Below, piece by piece: positions 11,601-25,175 of a DNA stretch of 64,000 nt. Every line of letters starts with the position of its first letter. The stretch's first letter is position 1. Origin of the DNA: Viscum album (Eukaryota > Streptophyta > Magnoliopsida > Santalales > Viscaceae); NCBI GenBank assembly GCA_963277665.1, contig OY728163.1, positions 1,907,684,644 through 1,907,748,643 on the forward strand, written 5' to 3'. Made by a program: the position numbers and the translations under genes. The notes below the pieces were generated by a model. That model was not told where the DNA came from. It worked only from the letters and a program-made list of their open reading frames with translations, and did not search any database.

Positions 11601-12960
11601 ACATATGTTCTCCCAGCACTATGTCTAACAATGCCTTCTCGATCCATGGAAGTTTCTTTGGAACCTCCCATGCATTATTTATGGGTAGATATTCATCAAA
11701 TATTGTGCCTAGAATGGGAGTCAAAAAAATATAGTGGAGGTATTAGAGGATGATGTTGACCTCTCTATGATGATGATGAAAGGTATTATTCCATGATGAC
11801 CATCTACTCAGCATATCAGTAATGATGTATTTTAGTTACTACATATGGAATTGGGAGGCCCATGTAGACCCATATAGGAATAATAACCTCAGCTCTACAT
11901 AAAATTAAACACCAGATGAAAATACCCAGTAGGCCTAGGACCATTTTTCAATGATTTTGGTGCCCTAATGTATTTCCCCATTATCATTCAATCCTTTCTC
12001 TGGATTCCCTAAACCCCCTAGAGGATAGTGTGGTGCTACGGTGGAGATACCTCTAGCTGCAATGATTTCCTGTCAATGTCTTCGAGATGTTTGTAAATAT
12101 AGTCAGTGGTGATATGTGTATGATACCTCCAGGTATGGCCATCAATATCTATGAACCACTGGTATTGATTCACTGATCCCTTGAACCCTTATGTCAGTTC
12201 ATCCCAACTCGTTTCAGGGATGAAAAAATCTTCCCTTAGGCCAAAGTTGTACAACCAAAATCTATAACAAAAGGGTTAATATTTTATCCCTTATGAAGTC
12301 AAAACTATTAAATATTAATGGTGGTAATAATGTCAAATATAATCCTCTACCATGATTTTTTTCATCATATATTCTATTAAGTAATAATCCATAAGACCTT
12401 ATGGGTAGCCACTTGATTGGACATTTTCTCTGAGACATAGTTATTTTTCTTTCTCGTTCATGAATATCAATCACTATGGGAATTTCCAAATAACATTCAT
12501 AGAGAACCAGATTACAGAGCTGTGATGGCATTAATATGTACCAAAGAGAAACAAAGGGTCATGATGAGCAAGTTTGCTACAAAGCATTCATGGAGAACTA
12601 GTCCGAGGAACCTAGATCATAGTGAGTGTTCGGGAGGGGGATGGCGATTCACAAAATGATAGCTCAATCATAGTTTTTGTTGGGATCAGATATAGACAAG
12701 GGGTCCCCTTGAACTAGATTTATAGGAGGACACCCTAAAAGCTTCGTGTCTCCCATGAAATTCATGAGCATCATGTCGATCCCTCCCCCATGCTCCAGGA
12801 ACCTGAATCGCGATACACCTTCGCGATCAACAGGATTTTCAGTGATTTACCCATATAATCCAACCATCATTTTCCATTCAACTCTAATTATGAGTATGGG
12901 GCATATTTGGTTCCAAAATTCCAGCTCGGTATGGACTGTGGAAGGACAAGACTAGTCAAG
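8700..12960 (-). pseudogene. Decayed minus-strand coding region of unknown family
   Basis: Read on the minus strand from 12,960 down to about 10,400, one frame carries long protein-like runs with stops less frequent than the base composition would give by chance (roughly 30 in 850 codons by my count). Two open segments of 89 and 77 codons (12,262-12,531 and 10,879-11,112) lie in this same frame. After frameshifts, further runs follow near 10,360-10,190 (about 53 codons open, containing WDSKDINIQF), 10,110-9860 (containing DLTSPPQLSITEFVELF), 9850-9700 (containing VKEKHVQWTPFHGDKDL) and 9470-9250 (containing TMEIVVVSRAIGELKPKY). I see no protease, RT, integrase, helicase or transposase motif and cannot name a family. 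It lies between two LTRs of the same type, so it may be the coding part of the element bounded by LTR A and LTR D, or captured sequence. The function is unknown. Confidence 0.42.
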
Positions 12961-15900
12961 GAAACATTCAATCCTTACAGGTCACAAAAATCACCAAAGG
13001 GGCCTACTTTATGAAGTTCCCTCACCGAGCCCCTCACCCTCATGATCATTCCAAGTCCACATGAAATAATCCTCTTTGAATATGATGCTCTATGAGAATG
13101 CTAGGAAGCCTCTTGATGGAATGATCCCTGGTTCTGATTAATCCACCTCTGATCATAAAGCTTAATTTCTTCCATGACACACATCTAAGAAATGTGATTC
13201 CCAGTTATTTTAAATATTCATCTCATGCCCTCCACGAAGCATGAAAAACCCACACGTTCACCTTCTCAGACCTCATTTCATGAAGCACCCTATTCACTAT
13301 AAAACAGTGAGAAAATTACTCACACACGATATTCAAGCATTGTAAACTAGGTTTACCATTGTTACTATTTACTTCCACTTAACGTGGAGATTCCTTTCAT
13401 GAAGTTCCCTAACCATCACAGAGGGAGGAGTCCCTTTTGGGAACTCGATATTTCACAAATCATTCATCCCTCACAACCCCCCGAAAAACGTGTGGAAACC
13501 ATGCCTATGCCAGTTTTCCATGATCTATGAGGATTTTTCCTTTGTGGGGACCCTTTCTTTCATATATTGTTAAGCACCTCCCTTCATGATGTTCCTTTGA
13601 TTCGTGAAGCACCAAATGTTCATTCAGCTCCTCTCAGTAAGGCCTCCTAATTCGAGAACCAATTCATGTGCTGCCTCATGACGTGTACACAGTGATTTCC
13701 TGATTCCTTACGTGATTTCCCATATCACATTGTCCTACCTCATTATTTTTTGTAATAGTAAGATAATGGATATTTCATTTTAGAAAAACCATACTAACAT
13801 GGAACCCCATGATTGACCTTTCCTCCACACCCTCAAGCCTGGCCTTACTGATGGATTACCTTCTCCAATTGTGGGTAGGTATTAGTCATTTATGTCCATG
13901 GGGTAAAGAGTGAATCCTCCCCATCTAAGATTCAAGATGCTAAATTCCAAATCACTAGCTTCCTCGACACATGATGTCAAACTATAGTCTCACCTTAATC
14001 AATTCACATGGGGTGTCCTGTCTTGTTCCTTATCCATGCCCTCTAGTCTCCACGAGAGTGAGATATTCCAAGACTTACTATCATGGAATGGAATCCTCCT
14101 TTCATTGTACTAGATCATTCTCCAGATTTCCTCCTAGAGTACATCCCAATCTCCATATCCATGGGCTGCTAGACGTGTGTACGCCTTGCACCATCTATTG
14201 TGGCCTCACTATTCTTGACACAACCGACAGGTCTACTTTTTCTCTTATTTCCCACACAAATCATGAGTCACATGATATTTGAGTAACAGTTACTATGAAA
14301 TACTCTTTGGATCACTAACCAAACATATTCCCCTAAAATTATTTTGGTGACTACCCATGTTTTAGCCCCATTACATATTTGGTCCTCTAACCATGCCTAG
14401 TACCCTATAACGTTTATGGGTTTCTGACCACGTGTTCGCCCCAATTCTATGATCCACCATCCTATACTATGTAGAAATTGATCCCATATTTCTAAATAGG
14501 GTATTTAAGAAGCCTCTTTATGGTTCAATCTATTCACTACCCACAATAAATTTGTTCGATCCATTTCATATTCGTTCATTCAAATTTCATGACATCAACT
14601 TCTAGTCTCCAGACTATGTGGGTTGTGATCAGTTTTAGGTATGTAGGAATCATTTTTGAGTTTAAATATCAACAAATGGTAAACTCTAGTTCTCCTTTAT
14701 TGGTAAGTAGACTCATAATGTGAAATATTATCTTTCTTTTTTCACATATTCATGATCCACCCCCTAATATATTTTGATCCATCAGCCCCGGATAGTAACC
14801 ATGTGAAATCCTCAAACATATCAAATCCCTCTAATAAAGAGAGAAGATATTTTGTAGGGCCTCTTACCATGTGTAAGCCCATGGCACGTCTTCAGGTCCA
14901 TATCCATTTGTAGATCCCAATTATCTACCTATATCATAAACTACATGGACATTGGCTCCCAGACCCTAGGATACATATTAAGCCTCCTGATGGATCAAGC
15001 TCGTTGCTCTTCATAATCCATCAATTTCATCATCACTCAATCTGTACCCCTAAATATTATTTCCTAGTTTTTCCACATCATGGTGAGATGATGGAATCCT
15101 CTTCATCACAACTTATAGTAGTATTGGGAAACTAATAATGCATAATCTATACATATTTCCTATTCCTCCAGCCAAGAGTGATCCTATTGCTATGGGTTGA
15201 TATCCACCTGTTGGCTCCAAATCACCCCTTTGAACTACGTGGGGTTTGATCCCTGTCTTCTCCATAGGTTACATAGGAATCCTCCCTTGAGTTAAATCAT
15301 AGAAAATTAAAATCCATGGTGTCCCCTTTTCTATGGTTAACATTTCCTAATATTCCCTTTGTGACATGTAGATCATCCTTCAAAGTGTGATACATTTTAT
15401 TTTTTTATAAGGACCACCTTAAGTCCACTCTTATTGGGCATTCAGATTATCACATATGGTAAACATTCCATGTTCTACCTCCTAGGGATGCAATATATAA
15501 TCAAAATTTATAATTGTTATGATCTGTCCGGTACATCTCTACAAGATGATAATCTCTTGGAATACACCATGTTCAGCATGGGAATCAATGGAAGACCTCA
15601 GAAGACATGCCTCTGGCATAAGATTACTTGTGATCGCCAGAAGATACCTTAGGTTCTATGACCATGAGAAACCCTCACAGAAGAAATAATATAGGTGATC
15701 AATGTTCCATCATCCCGACATTACACTAATATCCAATGTGATTACTTCTCTGACTGATGGTTCCTACCTTTTCTAGACCCTTTGGAATGTCTAGATAGAA
15801 GAAGCATAATTAACCAATGTCCCAAAAGAGATTGCACCGGGAAAGAGGGTCATAAACAATGTATTAATATATAAGGGAGATCTGGAGTAGGAACATAATT

Positions 15901-16080
15901 TTGAAGAGGAATCCATGGAAGGATAAAATAATATCCCATAATCTCAGTTTGATCAAGTATCAAATAGCTCTGAAGATGTGATGAATTTCACAATCCTTAA
16001 GAATGTGGTAATTCAGTGTATAATGAACCATCAATGAAAGTAAGCACGATGACCCAAGAGGTGTTCCTGGAAAAAATGCA
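12961..16080. other. Unassigned stretch inside the putative E3 element, with one repeated block
   Basis: Composition is less AT-rich than the LTRs. A block around 14,613-14,730 (landmarks 'actatgtgggttgtgatc', 'atgtaggaatc', 'ttgagttta') reappears about 640 bp further on at 15,235-15,400 with the same order of landmarks, so part of this stretch is an old direct repeat. Weak minus-strand coding sense continues to about 13,250. A plus-strand reading at 13,971-14,282 is open for 103 codons but resembles nothing known to me. No gene can be supported here. GCTCTGA at 15,976 is a weak candidate for a primer-binding site remnant beside LTR D. Confidence 0.35.
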
Positions 16081-17809
16081 TCAAAAATGGAATATATTAT
16101 TCATGGGGATGGTAGTTTATACACAAACAAGAATAGTGTCTCCATTTAGTGTGTGAATGAATCATGTCACTTGTGTGGTCGGTAGTGCACACTTCCACAA
16201 ACGAAATAATCATAATTACACAAAATGGAATGTAAAACAATATGTGTTGAAAAATAATTACAGAATCATAAAGACATTAAAAAATACACATATTATATAT
16301 ATATATACATATTTTCCATAGTAATTACTAATATTATAAGTGGTAAAGGAAGTATGAAAAATCATCATTTTGTGAGGCTTTAAATCACCGTTAATAGAAA
16401 TATTATGATTATTACACATTAGATGGATTTGTGTGTATGTGTAGGTCAAAATAATAGAATGAAAACATATCAGTACATTTAGGATACTTGTTTTTCATAT
16501 AATAATGTAATAAGGATAGTTGAAGGGATGAAGAATGATAATAAGATAAAGGTTCTTGGGGGATGATGTTACATATTATTTCGGTAACACCTTTTAGTTT
16601 TCCCCAAAGGACATCCTTGGATTACATTATTTCAAATGGGAGGCTTCAAAGAAGAAGTGTGGCTTGTTGGTTAGCTATTCGGGCAGATCTAGACAGAGCA
16701 TAAGTTTATTAATAGGTGTGTGTAAGTGGTAGGAGATGATGCTATTTATTTCGGAGAAGGAGTGACATTTTGTAATATTTTGCACAAGGGAAACCCCACC
16801 CACGTTTTTTTATTGTATGTGGATCCAATAGTTGTCCAAATATGATGAAAGGGAGGATAAAGTCTAAATAAAACTATATAAGGTATTTTGGACAAGTTTA
16901 TAGGTCATATTAGGCCTAATGTTTAGGGTTTATTCTACTATTAAGATTAATTTAATCTTAATAGTTCAAATAAATTTTAATTAACATCCATAATACTTTT
17001 TTTCAAAAACAAATATGATCTTACTATAAGTTGTAAATTAATATGATTAAAAATATGGAATTAATTTTACCAAATTACAAACATACAAGTAGATGGAATT
17101 AATTTAAATTCAATTCTACAAACATGATGACAATGTGGGGTTTTAATGTATAAATGTTCAAAAGTGTGCTAGGTTTTATAGCCAATTTCATTGTGAAATT
17201 GATTCCAATGACCTAAATTGGATAAATAGATAAAAATTTATCTATTTAATATCTAAGGTAAATTAAAATTATAATTTAACCATTTAAATAAATTAGATTA
17301 AAAATCTGTTTTGAATTAAAGTTTATTATATTTATCTATTCATAAAAAATGAAACATTATAGAAAAATACTAAAATTTTAAACTAACATAATTTTTATGT
17401 TCATATTATAAATATGAAGTGTATTGTGACATATTAAATCAATAAAAGATAGAAAATTTGAATTTAAAATTTATTCCATTAAAAAGTCGTAAAACTACAT
17501 TTATAAAAATATAGGTTTTATGCATACAATTGGGGTTCTTCTTAGCTTATGTCTACAAAATCTAATGGATTAATATCAGAAATTTTTTATTGAATATATA
17601 AATTATATATTACATAAATATTATTAAATTATGGTAATTAATTTAATTATTTAAGACAAAACACCTTTAGGGGCATAAAATAAAAATAAATTATTTATAT
17701 TCAATTGGATCTTATATTTTCATTTATAGTTAGTTTGTATCATATGAATCAAACATATATTTATGAAATATATAAATATTTATAAGTTCTTTAATACTAT
17801 TAATAATCA
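16081..17809 (-). mobile_element. LTR D, larger left-hand portion, interrupted by E2
   Basis: Blocks here align with LTR A and the E1 LTRs in order: two decayed hairpin cassettes at 16,099-16,134 (arms still 'ttcatg'-like) and 16,170-16,206, a middle part shortened by several hundred bases, the 'ctattcataaaaaatg...agaaaaatac' block near 17,340, and the 'tcttatat...tagtttgtatcat' block near 17,710. The missing terminal U3 portion is found at 41,196-41,509. The left end of this LTR could not be fixed. It seems to be the oldest member of the nest. Confidence 0.6.
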
Positions 17810-20800
17810 TTAATCTAATTATAGAGACAGTGGCCTTTTAAACATATAATTACATGACTTTAAGAATAATAACGCATCATATTATAGGTCAGGGATCATA
17901 ATGTCTAGTGTTTTGGAAGACTATGAGCATATAACTTAAAACATGGGACTAAATAAAACTATTCATGATTTAATCATGACAAAGTGTTCCTAAATTTTAT
18001 TTTTCTCATAAATCTAAATTTGATCACCTGAGTATAACATGAAAAAAGGAAAATGATAAAAATCACAATAAGGGAATAATCATAAGAATAAAGCCTTTTC
18101 ACATGGGTTAGAAGGCATGGCATTATGATATAAAAAGGAATGGAACAAATGGAATAATAATATATAATCATAGGATCATATATACATGGAGTCATATTAA
18201 TGTGGAGGCAATATAAAACATAACTTTAGGACATGTCAAGGCTCTTTTCTCTTAGAGTATAACATGTCAAGGTTAACCACCAAGACAATAGCCCATACTA
18301 GCATGAGTTAATGATAAATGCTATCAAAGATGCACATAAAATATCATTAGACTGAACTATACCAAATCCATTGGTGCACTATCTATGAAAACCCATTATA
18401 AAAACTTCATGAATATTCTTACCACATATAAAATAATATATAATCAATCATATATAAACATAAGGGTTACCCATGGTAATAATTGGGTATCATAATCATG
18501 CCATAAAACCTAAAAAACCAGAGTAACATAAAAATGTACAATATGGAAAGGAATTAGATGATTCATGGACAATAATAGGGTAAAATATGCATATATCATG
18601 AATTTTTTTTTTCATCTTTATGTATTAACAAGTATAATGTTTACTTAAAAAACTTTAGAATAAAAATATTTTAGTGCAGTTAGTGGAAAATATCAATGGT
18701 CATTTAAAAAATAAAAGGGAATACTCTATTAAATAAAACCAGAAGTGAACCAAGATAGTTTTAATAATAAAAATAGTGGTTTTATAAAAATAATAGTGTC
18801 TTAAAAAGATTATATCATGTTATGAAAATGGGTATGAATTCGTGAAGTTCCCATAAATGGGTTTGCTTATTGGGAAGTACTGGGGAGGGAACCACCTAAA
18901 AACATGTATATTCCCAAAATATAATTGTTATTATCCCTTTATAAATTACTTGGTTATCATATAGACAACATTTATAATATGTACCTATGAATAAAATAAA
19001 ACATCATTTGGGTAAAAAGAAAGATAGAACAACCCGCAGAATGAATGGAGGTTCAGGTTTAATCCCTCACGTTAAGTAAGATGGTGACCTTCACATGATT
19101 TTAATGTCCCAGATAACCAAATTAAATAAATAAATAAATTTTTACAGAACCAATTCTACTTGTAATTGATTTATTATAACCTTATTTACTTTATTCATGA
19201 CATTTTTTGTAGGTTAAGAGGTTCAATTTCATTGTTTTGGGAGTGTTTGTTTCGTTGGTTTTCATGATTAGTTTACATATATACATGTAAGCATAAAAAT
19301 GTCAGGCCAAAATGGATACCCGTAATTGGAGTTAATGTTTATTAGTGAACATATATAAGATTAAATGGTTATAAAATTTATTTGGTTATTTATAGTGAAG
19401 ATGAACCATTATATAAAACTTTAATGAAAACTATTTTGGTTAATTGATGGGTTTTTATCACATCAAACACATTTTTCATTCTAAATTAATATAGTTTGTC
19501 AAAATACTCAATAAAAATAAATTATAAAAAATAAATATATAATAATTTGGTTCAAACATACAAATTTTTTCATGTCTAGAATTGAAGATGGTAAAATAAA
19601 TTTAAAACCTGTCATGCTTGAATGTGATGAATTACCACGTCTTAGATGTTGTTTTCATTTCTAGTATAAATGAATGGTAAAAAAGAGATGATGATAAATT
19701 ATTCCATTAGAATAACCAAATTGATGTACATGTACAATATTGGAGTTATCACACCATTTGGATAAGGATATGGTAGGATAGAAATCAAAAAAATTGGACT
19801 TGAAAATAAAATAAATCAAAAGTGTCATTTATCTCTTGAATATATCATCTTATGGAGCCTCTTAGAAAGAGTGGTTTTGGTCTTATTATGAGACCAAGAG
19901 TTTTTTTATGTAGTACATGAGATTACTGAGATATTTGAGCATAATTTGGACTAGTAAAATGTTTTGGAATGTGTGAGGATACGAGGTAAAGAGGGGTGGT
20001 TTTTAAAATGGAGGGAACAAGGGGTTTCCCATTATTTTAATCATTAGTTTAACATTATTGATCAAGTATATGAGTTTTCATGATTATTGTGAAGAAATAG
20101 TAAATAAAGAATGTGATTTTGAACCAATGGCCATTTACATCATCCATAACTCAATCATGATGCATAAATTCATTTATTTTTCATTTATCATAATGTATCA
20201 TATTTTTCTACTCACAAAAAAATCATGTTTTTTAGAAAAATCCCAAAAATTCACCCCAACCATTTTTAAAAATATATAATTAAAATATAAACTCCATTTT
20301 ATGAAAATAATTTTATATATATTGGAAATTTAATTTTTAATTAAAATCATATTTTACATGGAAAATATGAATTTTAAAATAAAAAAATGCTATTCTAACA
20401 CTTTGAGAAATTTATTAAGGTATCTTAAATGTATCTTATAATCATATGTAGTAAAAATACTTATTTATGAATAAATAATTTGAAAATAAATTTTGTTTAT
20501 ATTTTTAAATTAATCAATAAATTGTAATTAAATAAACATTAATTAAAAATACCAACTGTTAATTAATAAATTTTTAAATATTTACTTACTTATAGTATGA
20601 TATATTTATATCATATATTCACTTATAAGTTAGATAAATTGTATTTATACTATCATTAGTGAGGTTACTATTTAATTGGTTGGTTTACTATTCAAAAGGG
20701 TCACATTACTATTCCAAAGGTCATGTTATTATTTCATCAGTATACATTCTTTAACATCAAGTGATACCTTTTATTTTACTCATTCATCATTTATAAAATT

Positions 20801-20892
20801 TTTATTGTGTTATATATTAAATCTTTTATGATTATATAATTATACATAATTATAGGAATATAATTTCATTGATAAAACATTAGGTAGTTATA
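17810..20892 (-). repeat. E2 left LTR (3' LTR in element orientation)
   Basis: Aligned by landmarks with 38,105-41,195: 'aatgtctagtgt.ttggaagact', 'gaataaa.ctt..cacatgggtta', 'gttaaccaccaagac', 'aagggttacccat', 'gtgatgaatta', 'acaccatttggat' and the terminal 'aatttcattgata..cattgggt'. A TATA-like tract near 20,000 and a decayed donor near 19,831 (TTTATCTCTT on the plus strand) have the spacing seen in the other LTRs. The hairpin cassette of A, D and E1 is missing: after 'acacca' the sequence goes straight to 'tttggat'. The following 44 bases (20,893-20,936) belong to E2's internal 3' end and include the purine-rich minus-strand tract AAGAGTGGACGAA. Confidence 0.7.
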
Positions 20893-22536
20893 TTCGTCCA
20901 CTCTTAATAAAATTCTCCATCAAAATTTATTTTTACTGTAACACCCCGACCCTAGTTACCCAAAGTTGGTGCATTAATACATATCATTGGCATGATACAA
21001 GGAATCATGTCTTGAAAGACTGATCAATTTAGTTTCCTTGGAAGTACCAGATACATTCATAAGTTTTACATTACATCATTAAATCAAAACATCAACAACA
21101 TTTTGTCCCCTTTTGAACAAACTTATATCCTTAGCCTATCCCAATAGGTCAACCATAAAATTCTTTCCACATCCTGGGAAAAATAAAACATAGAAAGGGG
21201 TGAGCTTAGATACTTAGTAAGGATATCAATATAGAAAAATCTTTTATAAATTAGCATAAACATTTAAGGAAATGTATAAGACTAAAACAAAATCCTTTTA
21301 AACATAAAAATTAGAAAAATATGGAAAATATAAAATTAAATAATGCCGTTTAATTATTCACATGGATATTCTACTAGTCGAATAATCACATGAAATATCC
21401 ATAGACACATTCATAACGATGGAATGCATAATGACAGACTTCATAACCACATAGGCAAGGCCTTGTGCCAACACTAAAAATAAAATTTTGTCAAGTACTT
21501 ATGCCAAGAGACTAGTTTGTCTCATGAGACCTATTGATGCATCGAGGAGCTATAGCGGGCTCCACCCGTCACCTACTAAGTCCAATGCATTCCTCATATG
21601 AAAAGGTATTATCATATCATAAATATTCGTATTAAAACATGCATGAGAAATGTAAATACTTTATCCAAAAACCATGAATGGTGTAAAAATAACAGATCCA
21701 TATTTAGACATATCACAAAAACATCAACAAAATATGGAAGATTTGTATCATAATAAATCAACTTCAAACAAGTTTAAAATCCATAAAAGGATGTTAACAT
21801 AGATGAAATCAACACTTTTTGACAAAAATATCTCTTTCTATATTGAAATAATTTATAAGTCATGTAATTATAAAAGAAAAAAATTATTTTTAAACAATTA
21901 TTATAATATTTAAAGGGAATATTCGATGATGTTATAATGGCAGAAAATAGCCACACCTGTCGTTTAAGATAAAAACACATTCTTACATTAATTTTGTCAA
22001 AAATGTCATAAAGTACCGTGTTTGGAAAATGATGGAAAGATTCATTTCAAAACATATAAGGTAAGATAAGGGAATAAATGAATTTAAATAATATTCTTGT
22101 AAGTTGTAAAAATGGTTTGAGTTTCATTTTTAAGAAAACACGGATGTGGATGGTAAAGAGGTCCTAGTATATAATTACGTATTAACAACCTCAGATAAGT
22201 AAACAGATTATAGAATTAACCCTTACCTTTTACTTTTCTTTAGTTGATGGTATGTAAACCACCTATTTAATAGTTAAAACATTTTTATTAAATTATATAA
22301 TAACTATACACAAAAATATGATATTATATATGATCCTCTAATATTGCTTTGTTAATAATATTTCAGTAGTATCATTGTTTTAGGTGATAACTGATCCATT
22401 TTCAATTATATACTTGGTTACATAATCCATGTTTATTATGGATAGGATGTATTTGATTCATATACAAAATGATATTATGATCATAAAAATTATTTTAATC
22501 ATAAAATTAAAATTATTCTTGAATGACTAGAATAGG

Positions 22537-22601
22537 GAATGAATCTCATCGCGTTGGTGGAGACTGTAATCCGTACATATGCACGAGCGACAACATCATT
22601 C
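22537..22601 (-). other. Structured repeat, E1 left LTR, second cassette
   Basis: This is the counterpart of H2 in LTR A, 192 bp from the first cassette. Outer arms GAATGA (22,538-22,543) and TCATTC (22,596-22,601) pair, and GTTG (22,553-22,556) can pair with CAAC (22,591-22,594). The central palindrome has decayed to GTACATAT in this copy. Confidence 0.48.
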
Positions 22602-22740
22602 AATTGAAGGTGAAATTGTATATAATTGAATGTTATATCATATATAAATAATAATAAACATTTTATATTTATTATTTACATCAATTATACATAATTATTA
22701 TACACATCCAAATAATGAAGTGTTTGAATAACAAACTACA

Positions 22741-22785
22741 CCACGACATGGAGACGGTAAGCTGTACCTACGCACGTATGTCGAC
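22741..22785 (-). other. Structured repeat, E1 left LTR, first cassette
   Basis: Core GGAGACGGTAAGCTGTACC is a diverged version of the cassette. The arms CGACAT (22,744-22,749) and ATGTCG (22,778-22,783) are a perfect 6-bp inverted repeat. The corresponding arms in LTR A are GCGTG and CACGC, so both sides have changed together. Confidence 0.5.
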
Positions 22786-22945
22786 TTTCTCATTCATATG
22801 ATGGATAGAATAATGAATATGATTGTAAAATTTTTATAATAACATCACATTATATAGAAGATACTGTATTTATTATTTTATAATGGAAACTACAAAGAAA
22901 GGGGAAATGGAAGAAGAAAAGAACTTGAAAGAGGGGATAAAATAT

Positions 22946-22953
22946 TTACCTCT
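22946..22953 (-). other. Candidate 5' splice site in the E1 left LTR
   Basis: The minus strand reads AGAG|GTAAATATT, 170 bp downstream of the TATA box, the same distance as in LTR A and the E1 right LTR. A spliced leader in this lineage is inferred only from the conserved position. Confidence 0.4.
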
Positions 22954-23119
22954 TCTTCGGGTTCTTCCTTTGGATTTGATAAAAATGTCTCCTTAAGTTA
23001 TCTTTCTGACCAAAGTAAGGCCTGTAGGATGAATATAGAAATTTTTTGAGCATATTTGGGTAGGGGTTTGCAGATACAAAAGGCCTTGGAGATGTGAAAT
23101 TAAGAGAAGGGAAGTTCCT

Positions 23120-23127
23120 TTTTATAA
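23120..23127 (-). promoter_or_regulatory. TATA box of the E1 left LTR
   Basis: The minus strand reads TTATAAAA followed by AGGAACTTCC. It matches the boxes at 820 and 31,859 in place and context (GGTGAGGGTCAC on its plus-strand right). Confidence 0.62.
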
Positions 23128-24665
23128 GAGAGGTGAGGGTCACTTTAGGAAAAGTTTGAAATATTATTTTATAATAAAATAATTGTTGGTTTCGAAGGGA
23201 AAAAAATGATTTATTTATAAGATAATGTGTGGATGGGTCTAAAACCTCTCCACCAATAGGTTTTATACAGGTTTAGGTCACCATATTAACTTTATCATTT
23301 AGATTTAACTCTTAGCTAAATAGTTTGTTATTTACCATGTCTCATTGTGTTTTTATATTATATGGTTAATAAACATACTATTAAATTCAAAGAGAATACC
23401 AAGTGGTTAATTATTACTATATATAAACTTATATAAGTCCTTTATCGGAACCTTATATTTTTAGGAATATTATATTCATTAATAGTATAGTATTTGTTTT
23501 TAAAACTCAATTTTGTCAATTTTGACACTTTATTATTTGATTTTTTTAAATCATTACAGCATGATTACTTCAAAAAGAATTATTTTACCAACCCTAACAT
23601 GTCATATTATCCTTTAAAATTAGTTTAATTCATCAAAATTCTCATATTACATTTATTTGGATATCTATAATATCAATTATTTTAATCTTTCTTTAATAAA
23701 GTAATTACTGCATCATCATTGTTACATAAATAAATTAAATTATATAAGGTCTAAATATTTTTAATAAAATACCATTATGTAGGAAATATTTTTATATTTC
23801 TAATGAATATTTATAGTAATATTTATACTGTGTGTAAGCCTATATTAAGAATGGTTTAGTTATTAAACATTCAATTTATCTCTTTTAACTATTAATTAAA
23901 AAAATAATAAGAAATGTCCAAATCTATTCCAAGTGGACCAAAGGGAATCATAAAATATTAATAAGGTTGTTTATAGTCGAATTAAACTTATCCAATAGAA
24001 TTTGGACATGTGTTAGGGTAATTATAATATCAGTTATACCCTTAATTACAATATTTACTTTTAACTGTGGTAAATAAAAATATAAAGTTACTATTCAAAA
24101 AAATTAATTTCATCTTATTAAACCACATTTACTTACTGATTTCAACTGTTTCTCTAGGATTTTTTAAATTCAACTCAGAGAAGCAGTAAAATTATGTTTT
24201 ATGAAAATTTTCAAATGCTCTTAAAAGGTGGGTAAAAGACGGTAAAAAGATCAATAAAATTTTTATATATCTAAAATCATTATAAAATGACTCCAATGAA
24301 TTAAATTGAACATATATCAGTATTATGTACCTATTTTTACCTAAAATATATTTAAATAAAGTAAATAATTATTTAAATAAAAATTCAGTTTTAAACAATA
24401 ACTTTGTGTTTTTCACTATTCATAAAAAATTTAAAGTTTTCAGAAAAATACAAAAAATTCACCCTAAGCTAATTTTGATATTCCGAATCTAGAAATTATG
24501 TCCATTTTGAAAAATTAAAATTTATAAAAAATATTAAAAGTGGGTATTTCTATTCATAACGTCTAGTTTGATTGGACGCAGTGTGTTAGAATCTTGAAGT
24601 TTCATACAATGCAAGATATTGCATTATTCAAAGGGAAATGTACCATAGAAGCTTGGGGTGTTGCA

Positions 24666-24680
24666 TTCTCATCTCTTTAA
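24666..24680 (-). other. E1 polypurine tract
   Basis: Directly next to the left LTR the minus strand reads AAAGAGATGAGAA before TGCAAC. A purine run at this place primes plus-strand DNA synthesis in LTR elements. Confidence 0.7.
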
Positions 24681-24683
24681 TAT

Positions 24684-25175
24684 AATTTCATCCCAAAAAC
24701 TTCTGGAATATTACGTTATAAAAATATTTGGGTGGTTCTTCACCATAAGTTTCTTGGGTTCCGACATTGCCTCTTCCATGTTATGGTTTCTTCATAGAAC
24801 ATTTACCAGACGAGTCGTTTGGTTTCTCAACACTTATTCTCTGGTATCAAGAATTTTGATCCGATCTTCACAATAATACAGGTCGGGTTCAATTTATATT
24901 TCTTCATATGTGATTATATGGATTGAATCTGACATATATTTTCTCAACAGTGATATGTGAAACACATCATGAACTTTGGAGAGACTTGGCGGCATTGCAA
25001 ACCTGTAATCTATAACCCCAATTCATTCTAGAATTTCCAAAGGTCTGATGTACCTGGGACTCAATTTACCCTTCTTACCAAAACTTATAACACCCTTACA
25101 TGAAGATACCTTCAAGAAAACATGGTCTCCTACTTGAAATACCAAATCCTTCCTTCAGTTATCGACATAGCTCTT
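24684..25175 (-). pseudogene. E1 integrase C-terminus and chromodomain-like tail
   Basis: The minus strand encodes, with stops, the typical chromovirus integrase end: a run like DLVFQVGDHVFLKVS, then FGKKGKLSPRY, then PPSLSKVHDVFHISLLRKY. It is followed by EDRIKILDTRE and a VNVL-RNHNMEEA segment in which the usual tryptophan codon is a stop, ending KNHPNIF. In this family that tail forms a chromodomain that directs insertion to particular chromatin. The order and spacing are those of Tekay/Del elements. It ends close to the polypurine tract. Confidence 0.85.

Larger units (their letters stand above)
20937..24665 (-). repeat. E1 left LTR (3' LTR), 3729 bp
   Basis: On the plus strand it begins TGTAACACCCCGACC and ends GGGGTGTTGCA, so on the transcribed strand it starts TGCAACACCCC and ends GGGGTGTTACA, a common form in plant gypsy elements. 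It aligns along its whole length with 29,674-33,408 at roughly four bases in five by eye, so the insertion is old. Landmarks are the U3 end (24,540-24,665), TATA box 23,120-23,127, candidate donor 22,946-22,953, hairpin cassettes near 22,751 and 22,559, and a long U5-side tail. Confidence 0.93.

Noticed and set aside
13971..14282. Plus-strand open frame of 103 codons
   Set aside because: No protein resemblance, no conserved neighbour frame, and it lies in unassigned repeat-like sequence; treated as a chance reading.
17643..17647. TTAAT at 17,638-17,642 as target duplication of E2 (matching TTAAT at 41,196)
   Set aside because: The right LTR partner shows that the LTR starts near 17,810; TTAAT is also very common in this AT-rich DNA.
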